A stretch of DNA of 22,809 bases from Scatomorpha pullicola (GTDB lineage: Bacteria; Bacillota; Clostridia; Oscillospirales; Oscillospiraceae), in assembly GCA_018716545.1 (NCBI GenBank), contig DVJU01000097.1:1-22809 (forward strand), written 5' to 3'. This document shows positions 1 to 9,539 of this stretch, in pieces. The translations under genes were made by a program, and so were the position numbers. Position 1 is the first letter of the stretch. Each line of letters starts with the position of its first letter. The notes below the pieces were generated by a model, which was not told the origin of the DNA, searched no databases, and worked only from the letters and a program-made list of their open reading frames with translations.

Positions 1-7
1 CTCGACG

Positions 8-214
8 GCCTTTTTTGACAATAAAGTCCCCCGGCCGCGAGCGGCCGATGGGGACCGGCGCTGCGCTTCGCGCCTCAGTTGTCCGCCAAAGGCGGACAAT
101 TCGACACTGCGCTCCGCGAAATGTATTTTCGGCGACGTACACGCCGCCGCCGAAAATGATTGCAGTTCCTTTCGCGCCCATAGGGCGCGAAACTCTGCGA
201 GGCTTTTTCGACAA
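8..214. repeat. Intergenic chain of hairpins (possible dispersed or tandem repeat element)
   Basis: No convincing gene is present here. Four inverted repeats follow one another. Positions 26-55 form a nested stem (GTCCCC...GGGGAC enclosing GGCCGC/GCGGCC). Positions 79-99 form a perfect 9-bp stem with loop AAA. Positions 125-157 pair ATTTTCGGCG with CGCCGAAAAT. Positions 170-192 form a perfect 10-bp stem with loop ATA. The cluster is bracketed by two similar direct 14-mers, GCCTTTTTTGACAA (8-21) and GGCTTTTTCGACAA (201-214), identical at 12 of 14 positions. That suggests a unit of about 193 bp whose neighbouring copy may lie to the left of the window. The hairpins and brackets are seen directly; the repeat-family idea is inference. 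The first bracket could instead be the T-rich tail of an upstream gene's terminator. Confidence 0.5.
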
Positions 215-218
215 GCTG

Positions 219-247
219 ACCCGCCCCTCCAAACCGGAGGGGTGGGT
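219..247. terminator. Hairpin directly after the folA stop codon
   Basis: Arms 219-230 and 236-247 pair over 12 bp with one G-T wobble around loop AAACC. On the minus strand it follows the folA TAA within a few bases but is not followed by a T run, so it would be a weak intrinsic terminator or an mRNA 3'-end stabiliser. On the plus strand it is followed by GGCTTTTACTCTTTTT, so it could also stop transcription coming from the left. Confidence 0.4.
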
Positions 248-252
248 GGCTT

Positions 253-729
253 TTACTCTTTTTCGTACACGCAGAATTCGCAGCGGATTCCGTTGGAAGT
301 GAGGGGCTCGCTGGAGGTGAGCTTCCACTCGGGAAGGGAGTCCAGATTGGGGAAATATGCGTCAGAGTGGGGGACAGCGTCTATTTTTGTGACGTATATC
401 TTATCGAGGTGGGGAAAGAGCGCCATATACACCGTGGCTCCGCCGACGACAAACACCCGCTCGTCGCCCTTGCAGGCCTCTATGGCCTCCTCGGGGGTGT
501 GCACCACCTCGGCGCCGGGCACCTCTGCCTCCTGACGGGTCATGACGATGTTTCTCCGCCCGGACAGCGGCTTGCTGTCGGGGAAATCCATCAGAGTCTT
601 GCTGCCGACGATTATCGTGGCGCCTTTTGTAACCTCGGCAAAGCGCCGCCTGTCTTCGGGGACGACGATGGGCTGCGTGCCCTCGCTGCCTATGCCCCAG
701 TCGGTATAAACCGCAACGATTGCTTCCAT
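253..729 (-). CDS. folA: Dihydrofolate reductase
   Basis: This 158-residue protein has the usual size of bacterial DHFR. It reduces 7,8-dihydrofolate to tetrahydrofolate with NADPH in the cytosol, restoring the cofactor oxidised by the upstream thymidylate synthase. Visible signatures are the N-terminal strand and Met20-type loop (VAVYTDWGIG), the P-x-D-x3-F helix carrying the catalytic acidic residue (VPEDRRRF), the NADPH-binding segment IIVGSKT, and VVGGATVY, matching the conserved GGxxIY region. The ATG start is supported by AAGGAAGG on the coding strand about 6 nt upstream. The gene begins 36 bp after the thyA stop with no promoter or terminator between, so the two are probably co-transcribed. 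The usual thyA-folA order supports the assignment. Confidence 0.96.
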   Translation of the reverse strand: MEAIVAVYTDWGIGSEGTQPIVVPEDRRRFAEVTKGATIIVGSKTLMDFPDSKPLSGRRNIVMTRQEAEVPGAEVVHTPEEAIEACKGDERVFVVGGATVYMALFPHLDKIYVTKIDAVPHSDAYFPNLDSLPEWKLTSSEPLTSNGIRCEFCVYEKE

Positions 730-765
730 CTAATCCTTCCTTATCTTCTTTATATCTGATCCGCC

Positions 766-1596
766 TCAGAGGGCGACGGGTATTTTTTCGTCCAAATCCG
801 TGTATCGGTAGCCGGGGAGCGTGAAGCTGTCACGCGTGAAGGCGTAGAAGTCGTGAATATCGGGGTCTATTTGCAGCTGCGGCGCTGCGTACTGCGGGTT
901 TTTGAGTATCTTCTCGACGATCGGCACGTGGCGGTCGTATATGTGCGCGTCGGCTATGACGTGCACCAGCTCGCCCGCCTTGAGCCCGCTGGACTGTGCG
1001 AACATGTGCACAAGCACGGCGTACTGGCAGACGTTCCAGTTGTTGGCCGTGAGCATGTCCTGGCTGCGCTGGTTGAGTATGGCGTTGAGCGTGTTGCCCG
1101 TGACGTTGAAGGTCATCGAGTACGCGCAGGGGTAGAGCGCCATCTCGTGCAGATCCTCAAAGTTGTAGAGGCTGGTGAGTATGCGGCGGGAGGCGCGGTT
1201 GTGCTTGAGGTCGTACAGCACGCGGTCGACCTGGTCGAATTCGCCCTCGGGATACTTGTGCTTCACGCCGAGCTGATAGCCGTAGGCCTTGCCGATGGAG
1301 CCGTTCTCGTCCGCCCAGGCGTCCCAGACGCGGCTGCGCAGCTCGTGGACGTTGTTGGACTTCTGCTGCCAGATCCACAGCAGCTCGTCCACTGCGCTTT
1401 TCCAGAAGGTGCGGCGTATGGTGAGTATGGGGAACTCCTCGGAGAGATCGTAACGGTTGACTATGCCAAAGCGCTTGACCGTGTGGGCGCTCTCGCCGTC
1501 CTCCCAGCGCGGGCGGACGTCCAGCTCCGTGTCCCAGAAGCCGTTGTCGAGGATATCACGGCAGTTTTGTATGAACAGCTCGTCCGCGCGGCTCAT
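766..1596 (-). CDS. thyA: Thymidylate synthase (ThyA, phi3T/B. subtilis ThyA-like branch)
   Basis: This 276-residue enzyme methylates dUMP to dTMP using methylene-tetrahydrofolate and yields dihydrofolate for the adjacent FolA. Visible motifs are the folate/dUMP-binding N-terminal region, ELLWIWQ, WDAWADENGSIGKAYGYQLG, the DQVD and SRR phosphate-binding segment, the nucleophile Cys in YPCAYSM, QRSQD, the Asn of NNWNV, and ADAHIYDRH. The Cys is followed by Ala-Tyr rather than the His of E. coli-type enzymes. From memory, B. subtilis ThyA has PCVY at this place, so this is a branch feature and not damage. I use the ATG at 1596 because GGAGG lies 8 nt upstream; an in-frame ATG 21 nt further upstream has no ribosome binding site. 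First gene of the thyA-folA operon. Confidence 0.96.
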   Translation of the reverse strand: MSRADELFIQNCRDILDNGFWDTELDVRPRWEDGESAHTVKRFGIVNRYDLSEEFPILTIRRTFWKSAVDELLWIWQQKSNNVHELRSRVWDAWADENGSIGKAYGYQLGVKHKYPEGEFDQVDRVLYDLKHNRASRRILTSLYNFEDLHEMALYPCAYSMTFNVTGNTLNAILNQRSQDMLTANNWNVCQYAVLVHMFAQSSGLKAGELVHVIADAHIYDRHVPIVEKILKNPQYAAPQLQIDPDIHDFYAFTRDSFTLPGYRYTDLDEKIPVAL

Positions 1597-1627
1597 GGCT
1601 TTACCTCCGTTTGTCATATCTTATACA

Positions 1628-1657
1628 ATTATAACATTTTAGCCTTGTAACCTGCAA
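1628..1657 (-). promoter_or_regulatory. Sigma-A promoter of thyA-folA
   Basis: On the minus strand the -35 TTGCAG (1652-1657) and a perfect -10 TATAAT (1628-1633) are separated by 18 bp and lie about 30 bp upstream of the thyA start. It sits in the divergent gap shared with dpaA. Confidence 0.75.
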
Positions 1658-1701
1658 GCGGCATTGCGAATAGAATGAGGCGAGAAAGGGGCGTGTAGTT
1701 T

Positions 1702-2547
1702 ATGGTATTTGCCTTATGCGGCGGAGACGAGCGCATAGTGAGGCTCGCCGGTATGCTGCTGGCCGACGGCCACGGTGTAAAAGTCTGGGCGCTGGAGGGC
1801 GCGCAGCTCCCCGACGGAGCCAGAGCCTGCGACTCGGCGGCGGAGTGCGTGCTGGACGCGGACTGCGTCGTGCTGCCCATGCCCGCGAGCGTGCGGCGCG
1901 GGCTGCTGAACGCGCCGCTGAGCAAGAAGACGCACTGCATGGGCGAGTTCTTTGCGGCGGTCGCGCCCGGCACGCCGGTCTGCGCCGGGGGCGTGGGAGC
2001 CGATGTGCGCGCGATGGCAGGGGACGTGCGACTGCGCGACTACGCCGCGCTGGAGAGCTACCGGGCGGCGAACTCCCTAGCCACGGCCGAGGGCGCCATA
2101 GGCGTGCTGCTGGGCGAGACGGCGGGCGTGCTCTGCGGCAGGCGCTGCCTGATAATAGGCGCCGGGCGCATAACCCGCGCTCTGGCTCCCAGGCTCGCGG
2201 CGCTGGGGCTGCGCGTGACGGTCGCCTCGCGCTCGCCGGACTCGCGCGCGTGGGCGCTGGCTCAGGGGCTGGAGGCGCAGGACGCCGCCAAGATCTGCTG
2301 TGAGGGCATGGACATAGTCGTAAACACCGCCCCCGCGCTCGTACTGACGGCCTCGCGGCTGACGGAGCTGCCGGAGGGGGCGCTGGTGCTGGATCTGGCC
2401 AGCGCGCCCGGGGGCACGGACTTCGACGCTGCGAGGGCGTTCGGCATACGTGCCCTGACCGCGCCGGGACTGCCGGGCAAGTGGTCGCCCGACGCGGCGG
2501 CCGCGGCGGTTCGGGACGCAATCTATCGCAGCATGGAGGATGAATAG
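1702..2547 (+). CDS. dpaA: Dipicolinate synthase subunit A
   Basis: This 281-residue protein matches DpaA (SpoVFA), the Rossmann-fold dehydrogenase-like subunit that with DpaB converts a dihydrodipicolinate-pathway intermediate into dipicolinic acid in the mother cell. Dipicolinate is then loaded with Ca2+ into the spore core. The N-terminal half starts with a strand ending in CGGDERIVRLAGML. The central nucleotide-binding motif is LIIGAGRITRALAPRLAALG (about residues 150-169), followed by a second-strand VTVASRS and by VVNTAPALVL, as in the family. The ATG has only a modest AAAGGGG about 11 nt upstream. It stops 2 nt before dpaB. In B. subtilis the pair is transcribed by sigma-K; I could not identify a convincing sigma-K promoter here. 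No aspartokinase or dihydrodipicolinate synthase gene is adjacent, unlike the B. subtilis spoVF-asd-dapG-dapA arrangement. Confidence 0.92.
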   Translation: MVFALCGGDERIVRLAGMLLADGHGVKVWALEGAQLPDGARACDSAAECVLDADCVVLPMPASVRRGLLNAPLSKKTHCMGEFFAAVAPGTPVCAGGVGADVRAMAGDVRLRDYAALESYRAANSLATAEGAIGVLLGETAGVLCGRRCLIIGAGRITRALAPRLAALGLRVTVASRSPDSRAWALAQGLEAQDAAKICCEGMDIVVNTAPALVLTASRLTELPEGALVLDLASAPGGTDFDAARAFGIRALTAPGLPGKWSPDAAAAAVRDAIYRSMEDE

Positions 2548-2549
2548 CT

Positions 2550-3119
2550 TTGAAGAACGTAAAGCTGGGGCTGGCGCTCTGCGGCTCCTACTGCACATAC
2601 GAGCGGGTGCTGGCCGAGGCCGCGGCGCTCGCGGAGGAATACGAGGTCACCGCGCTGATGAGCGAGACTGCGGCGGAGACCGACAGCCGCTTCGGCACGG
2701 CGGAGGGCTTTTTGGAGCGGCTTGAGGAGATGACCGGCAAGGCGGTCATACGCACGATAACCGGCGCGGAGCGCGTGGGGCCGGAGCGGCTCTTTGACGT
2801 GCTTGTGATAGCCCCGTGCACGGGCAACACGCTGGCGAAGCTCGCCCACGGCATCACCGACACGGCGGTGACCATGGCCGCCAAGAGCCACCTGCGCAAC
2901 GGGAGACCCGTGGTGATAGCGCTCTCGACCAACGACGCGCTCAGCGGTTCGGCGCCGGCCATCGCGGAGCTGCTCAACCGCAAGAACTACTACTTCGTGC
3001 CCTTCGGCCAGGACGATGCACAGGGCAAGCCCACAAGCCTGCAGGCCGACTTTTCACGTATAGGCGACACGGTCGACGCCGCGCTGGAGGGACGGCAGCT
3101 TCAGCCCATACTGAGGTGA
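2550..3119 (+). CDS. dpaB: Dipicolinate synthase subunit B
   Basis: This 189-residue protein is DpaB (SpoVFB), a flavoprotein-fold (HFCD-type) subunit that partners DpaA in making dipicolinic acid. Supporting features are the N-terminal LGLALCGSYCTYE strand-loop typical of the flavoprotein family, the central APCTGNTLAKLAHGITDTAVTMA segment that forms the nucleotide/flavin pocket, and the C-terminal YYFVPFGQDDAQGKP block typical of DpaB. The start is TTG at 2550, chosen because GGAGG at 2535-2539 is about 10 nt upstream and the N-terminus then matches the family. Only 2 nt separate it from dpaA, so the two are translationally linked. Its presence is the clearest evidence in the window that the organism forms endospores. 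Confidence 0.93.
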   Translation: MKNVKLGLALCGSYCTYERVLAEAAALAEEYEVTALMSETAAETDSRFGTAEGFLERLEEMTGKAVIRTITGAERVGPERLFDVLVIAPCTGNTLAKLAHGITDTAVTMAAKSHLRNGRPVVIALSTNDALSGSAPAIAELLNRKNYYFVPFGQDDAQGKPTSLQADFSRIGDTVDAALEGRQLQPILR

Positions 3120-3137
3120 GGCGAAGCCGCGGGAACG

Positions 3138-3169
3138 AAAAAATCGCCCCGGACGGGAGTCCGGGGCGA
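3138..3169 (-). terminator. Intrinsic terminator of the P-type ATPase gene
   Basis: A perfect 11-bp stem (TCGCCCCGGAC / GTCCGGGGCGA, 3144-3154 and 3159-3169) with loop GGGA is followed on the minus strand by six T (3143 down to 3138). It lies 24 bp past the ATPase stop. On the plus strand the tail is CTGCTGCTTTT, so it may also stop dpaB transcription less efficiently. Confidence 0.88.
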
Positions 3170-3193
3170 CTGCTGCTTTTAACGGCCGTCTGT

Positions 3194-5833
<2,640 letters not shown>

Positions 5834-5863
5834 TTGCTGATACCACCCTTTCAAATTCGTAGC

Positions 5864-5905
5864 AAAAAAGACCCATGGATATGGTCTTTCGCCAAATCCA
5901 TGAGT
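5864..5905 (-). terminator. Riboswitch expression platform: switchable intrinsic terminator
   Basis: On the minus strand ACTCATGGAT (5905-5896) pairs with ATCCATGGGT (5880-5871) over 10 bp with one wobble, followed by C and six T (5869-5864). The left arm contains CTCATG, the 3' strand of aptamer helix P1. P1 and the terminator therefore cannot coexist: ligand-stabilised P1 should permit read-through, giving induction by manganese. Confidence 0.82.
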
Positions 5906-5990
5906 CTCGCCATTTAATGCAAGCCAGGCGCCGCGCGGCGCCAAGGTGTTGACTTGCCTCCGTTTTTTGGAAGACTACTCCCTCATGTAG
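5899..5990 (-). promoter_or_regulatory. yybP-ykoY manganese riboswitch aptamer
   Basis: The minus-strand leader reads CATGAG-GGAGTAG at its 5' side (5987-5975) and GCGAGA-CTCATG at its 3' side (5910-5899), so P1 CATGAG/CTCATG closes the conserved GGGAGUAG and GCGAGAC loops that define the yybP-ykoY class. Inside are a CUUCC/GGAGG hairpin, a GCAAGUC/GGCUUGC helix, a GGCGCC-GCGC-GGCGCC arm and a short CAU-UAA-AUG element, matching the junction layout remembered for the L. lactis yoaB element. This class binds Mn2+ and switches genes on. It sits between a sigma-A promoter and the cation ATPase start, the expected place. Confidence 0.9.
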
Positions 5991-5995
5991 CACAT

Positions 5996-6024
5996 ATCCT
6001 ATCATCGTTACCGGCCGATGTCAA
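5996..6024 (-). promoter_or_regulatory. Sigma-A promoter of the riboswitch-ATPase unit
   Basis: On the minus strand a perfect -35 TTGACA (6019-6024) and -10 TAGGAT (5996-6001) are separated by exactly 17 bp. The predicted start site near 5989 falls at the first bases of riboswitch helix P1, which independently supports both calls. Confidence 0.82.
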
Positions 6025-6066
6025 GGCTTTTCGCCCTTTGGAAACGCCCGAATGCCACACTTGCTG

Positions 6067-9000
6067 CTATTTGACCAGCTTGACATTTTCCTCGCCGAAC
6101 AGCTCTTTCAGTTCTGCTATCAGGCTGGGGTGAGCCACGCAGTCGGCGGCCAGACGGCGGCCGGTGTCGGCGAAGTAGACGATAAGCCGGTCCTCTCCCG
6201 GGAACATCTCCTGCAGCAGCTCTATCCTGCGCATTGCGCGCTTGTCGTTGCCCGCCAGCCGCACCCAGAGCTTGGAGGGGCGGGACGGCTCCGGCGGAGC
6301 GGCTTCGGCCGCGCCCATGGGCTCGATCCCGTCCACGACCAGCTGCGGCTCCTTCTCGTCGCGCACGCTTATGCGTCCGCGAACCACGATCGCCGCGCCG
6401 TTTTCCACGAACTTCCCGCCGGCGTCCCAGGCCTTCTGGAAGGCCAGCAGCTCCATGCTGCCCGTGTCGTCCTCGAGCTGGATGTAGGCCATCAGCGAGC
6501 CGTTTTTCGTGGTGCGCGTGCGCTTGCTGTCGACTATCCCGGCGACGGTGACGTACTGCCCGTCGGCAAAGCCGCCGGACTCCTCGGGGGACTCAAAGCT
6601 CGAGAGTATCGCGCCTATGTGCGCCGCGCCTATGTGCGCCGCGCCTATGCGCCGGACCGCCTCGCGGTACTCGTCCATGGGGTGACCCGTGAGGTAAAGG
6701 CCGGTCACGCTGCGCTCCATGGCCATCAGCTCGGCACGGGAGTACTCGTCCACCTGGGGGACGGGCACCTCGGCCATCGCGCCGCCGTCTTCGCCGCCAA
6801 AGAGATCCAGCTGCCCGGCTACGTTCTTGCGCCCGTCGTCGGCTATGCTGTCCAGGACCTGGTCGAGCATTTGGACCATTGCGCGGCGCTTGGCGCCGAG
6901 GCTGTCGAAGGCGCCGGCCTGGATGAGGCTCTCTACGGCGCGGCGGTTGAGCTCCTTGCCGGACATGCGCCGGCAGAAGTCCTCCAGGGACTTGAACGCT
7001 CCGCCGCTCTCACGCTCGGCCATCAGCAGGTTTATGAACTTCTCGCCTATGTTCTTGATGGCCACAAGCCCGAAGCGGATGTCGCTGCCGACCACGGTGA
7101 ACCAGGCGCCGGACTCGTTCACGTCCGGCGGGAGCAGCCGTATGTGCATCTCGCGGCACTCGGCGATGTACTCGGCGACCTTGGTCGAGGAGTCCAGCAC
7201 GCTGGTCAGCAGCGCGGCCATGTACTCGCGCGGGTAGTGCCGCTTCATGTACGCCGTGCGGTAGGCCACTATGGCGTAGGCCACGGCGTGCGCCTTGTTG
7301 AAGGCGTAGCTGGCGAAGTCGAGGATCTCGTCGTATATATCGTTGGCCGTGGCCTCGGGGATGCCGTTGGCCACGCAGCCGGGGATGTTCCGCTCGGCGT
7401 CGCCGTGGATGAAGGCCTGACGCTCGGCGTCTATGACGGCGTGCTTCTTCTTGCTCATCGCGCGGCGGATGTTGTCCGCCTGACCCAGGGAGAAGCCGGC
7501 CAGGCGTCGGAATATCTCTATGACCTGCTCCTGATACACTATGCAGCCGTAGGTTACGGAGAGTATCGGCTCGAGCGAGGGGTGCTTGTAGCGTATCTTC
7601 TCCGGGTGTTTGCTGTTGTCCAGGAAGCGGGGGATGGAGTCCATGGGTCCGGGACGGTAGAGCGCTATGACGGCTGTGATGTCCTCTATGCTCGTAGGTC
7701 CGAGCCGGGTGCAGACGCTGGTCATGCCCGCGCTCTCAAGCTGGAACACGCCCTCGGTCTTGCCGGCGGCGAGCATGGCGAAGGTCTCCGCGTCGTCGTC
7801 CGGCAGGGAGTTCACGTCGAAGCCGGGCGTGTTCCGGCGCACCAGCTCGGCCGCGTCCTCCAGCACGGTGAGGTTCCGCAGGCCGAGGAAGTCCATCTTC
7901 AGCAGGCCAAGCTCCTCGAGCGTGACCATGGTGTACTGCGTGACCACGCTCTCGTCGTTTTTGGCGAGCGGGACGTACTCGTACACCGGTCGCTCGGTTA
8001 TCACGACGCCGGCGGCGTGCGTGCTGGCGTGGCGGGGCATGCCCTCTATGGCGCGGGCGGTGTCGATGAGCGCGTGTATGCGCTCGTCCGAGGCGTACAT
8101 GTCTCGCAGCTGCTTGGACAGCTGCAAGGCCTCGCCGAGCGTCATGCCGGGCGCGGTGGGCACCTGCTTGGCCACGGCGTCGCAGTCGGCGTAGCTGAGG
8201 TCGAGCGCCCTGCCAGTGTCGCGCACCGCCTGGCGCGCGGCCATGGTGCCGAAGGTGACTATCTGCGCGACGTGGTCGTGGCCGTACTTGCGGTTGACGT
8301 AGTCTATGACCTCACCGCGGCGGCGCACGCAGAAGTCTATGTCTATGTCGGGCATGCTCACGCGCTCCGGATTCAGGAAGCGCTCGAAGTAGAGGCTGTA
8401 TTTGATGGGGTCGACGTCGGTGATGTTCAGGCAGTAGCTGACCACGCTGCCCGCCGCGCTGCCGCGGCCGGGACCGACGGGGATGCCGCGGGACTTGGCG
8501 TAGCCGATGAAGTCCGAGACGATGAGGAAGTAGTCGACAAAGCCCATGCGCTTTATCATGTCCAGCTCGTACTCCATCTGCGCCCTGGCGTCCTCGCGCG
8601 CGGCGCCGTAGCGGCGCTCAAAGCCCTCGGCGCAGAGCTTTTTGAGGTATTCAAAGCTGTCGCTCTCGCCCTCCGGCAGCTGGAAGCGGGGCAGGTGGTA
8701 GTGCCCGAACTCAAAGTCGAAGCTGCACTTGGCGGCGATCTCCGCCGTGTTGTCCGCGGCGTCGGGGCGGTCGGGAAATAGCGCGCGCATCTCCTCCTCG
8801 CTCTTGAGGTAGAATTCCTGCGTCTCAAAGCGCATGCGCTCGGCGTCGTTCACCGTCTTGCCGGTCTGGATGCACATCAGCACGTCCTGGTAATAGGCGT
8901 CGGACTTGTTTATATAGTGCGCGTCGTTCGTCAGCGCGAGGGGGATGCCCGTCTCGTCGTGGATGCGCAGGATGCCCCTCGCGGCCGCGTCCTCCTCGGG

Positions 9001-9534
9001 GATGCCGTGGCGCTGGATCTCGAGGTAGAAGTCGTCGCCGAAGATCTCGCGCAGCTCCAGCGCCCGCTCCCTGGCCTTTTCGTACTGGCCGTCGACTATC
9101 TTGCGCGGGATGTCGCCGGCGAGGCAGCCGGAGAGGCAGACCAGACCCTCGGCGTGCTCGCGCAGCAGCGCCCAGTCGATGCGCGGCTTGACGTAGAAGC
9201 CCTCGGTGAAGCCCATGGAGACGAGATAGCTGAGGTTGCGGTAGCCCGTCTCGTTCTTGCACAGCAGGATGAGGTGGGTGTAGCGGTTGTCGATGCCGTA
9301 CTCGCGGTCGGTCAGCGAGCGGGGCGCGACATAGACCTCGCAGCCGGTTATGGGCTTGATGCCGGCCTTGCGGCAGGCGCGGTAGAAGTTGACCGCGCCG
9401 TACATGACGCCGTGGTCGGTGATGGCCAGCGCGTCGAAGCCCAGAGCCTTGGCGCGCTCGGCGAGGGCGTCTATCCGGCACTCGCCGTCGAGCAGGCTGT
9501 ATTCCGTATGCACATGCAGGTGAACAAAGCTCAT
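6067..9534 (-). CDS. dnaE: DNA polymerase III alpha subunit, DnaE type
   Basis: This 1155-residue replicative C-family polymerase is close to the E. coli DnaE length. The N-terminal PHP domain is complete: HLHVHTEYSLLDG (5-17), ITDHG (38-42), GCEVY (64-68) and NDAH (203-206). The metal-binding set that allows PHP exonuclease activity therefore appears kept. The palm has GPGRGSAAGS (354-363) and the catalytic PDIDIDF (395-401). Helix-hairpin-helix segments follow near IQAGAFDSLG, then an OB fold (QYVTVAGIVDSKR...YIQLEDDTGSMELLAF). An IGAAH duplication lies just before the OB domain. ATG start at 9534, 5 nt after the whiA stop with GAGGAG upstream. Clostridia usually also carry PolC, so this is probably the second (lagging-strand/primer-extending) polymerase. 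Last gene of the hprK cluster. Confidence 0.97.
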   Translation of the reverse strand: MSFVHLHVHTEYSLLDGECRIDALAERAKALGFDALAITDHGVMYGAVNFYRACRKAGIKPITGCEVYVAPRSLTDREYGIDNRYTHLILLCKNETGYRNLSYLVSMGFTEGFYVKPRIDWALLREHAEGLVCLSGCLAGDIPRKIVDGQYEKARERALELREIFGDDFYLEIQRHGIPEEDAAARGILRIHDETGIPLALTNDAHYINKSDAYYQDVLMCIQTGKTVNDAERMRFETQEFYLKSEEEMRALFPDRPDAADNTAEIAAKCSFDFEFGHYHLPRFQLPEGESDSFEYLKKLCAEGFERRYGAAREDARAQMEYELDMIKRMGFVDYFLIVSDFIGYAKSRGIPVGPGRGSAAGSVVSYCLNITDVDPIKYSLYFERFLNPERVSMPDIDIDFCVRRRGEVIDYVNRKYGHDHVAQIVTFGTMAARQAVRDTGRALDLSYADCDAVAKQVPTAPGMTLGEALQLSKQLRDMYASDERIHALIDTARAIEGMPRHASTHAAGVVITERPVYEYVPLAKNDESVVTQYTMVTLEELGLLKMDFLGLRNLTVLEDAAELVRRNTPGFDVNSLPDDDAETFAMLAAGKTEGVFQLESAGMTSVCTRLGPTSIEDITAVIALYRPGPMDSIPRFLDNSKHPEKIRYKHPSLEPILSVTYGCIVYQEQVIEIFRRLAGFSLGQADNIRRAMSKKKHAVIDAERQAFIHGDAERNIPGCVANGIPEATANDIYDEILDFASYAFNKAHAVAYAIVAYRTAYMKRHYPREYMAALLTSVLDSSTKVAEYIAECREMHIRLLPPDVNESGAWFTVVGSDIRFGLVAIKNIGEKFINLLMAERESGGAFKSLEDFCRRMSGKELNRRAVESLIQAGAFDSLGAKRRAMVQMLDQVLDSIADDGRKNVAGQLDLFGGEDGGAMAEVPVPQVDEYSRAELMAMERSVTGLYLTGHPMDEYREAVRRIGAAHIGAAHIGAILSSFESPEESGGFADGQYVTVAGIVDSKRTRTTKNGSLMAYIQLEDDTGSMELLAFQKAWDAGGKFVENGAAIVVRGRISVRDEKEPQLVVDGIEPMGAAEAAPPEPSRPSKLWVRLAGNDKRAMRRIELLQEMFPGEDRLIVYFADTGRRLAADCVAHPSLIAELKELFGEENVKLVK
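6611..6649. repeat. 15-bp in-frame tandem repeat inside dnaE
   Basis: GCGCCTATGTGCGCC occurs twice in direct tandem (6611-6625, 6626-6640), followed by the first 9 bases of a third copy. In the protein it gives IGAAH-IGAAH-IGA at about residues 962-975, between the HhH region and the OB fold. Being a multiple of three, copy-number change would not break the frame. Confidence 0.9.
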
Positions 9535-9539
9535 CCTCT

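Noticed and set aside
1..302. Small plus-strand open frame of 95 codons across the left-edge region.
   Set aside because: It runs through all the hairpins and into the end of folA, has no ribosome binding site, and its product is Arg/Pro-rich with no similarity I recognise.
1651..1677. Possible sigma-K promoter for dpaA (ACC, 16-bp gap, AATAGAATG).
   Set aside because: Only 4 of the 6 fixed bases of the -10 CATANNNTA are matched, and the position overlaps the thyA -35. The function of dpaA makes a sigma-K promoter likely, but the sequence does not show it convincingly.
6052..8781. Open frame of 909 codons on the plus strand opposite dnaE.
   Set aside because: It mirrors dnaE codon structure, has no domain or ribosome binding site, and its product is low-complexity Val/Leu/Ala/His/Gly.
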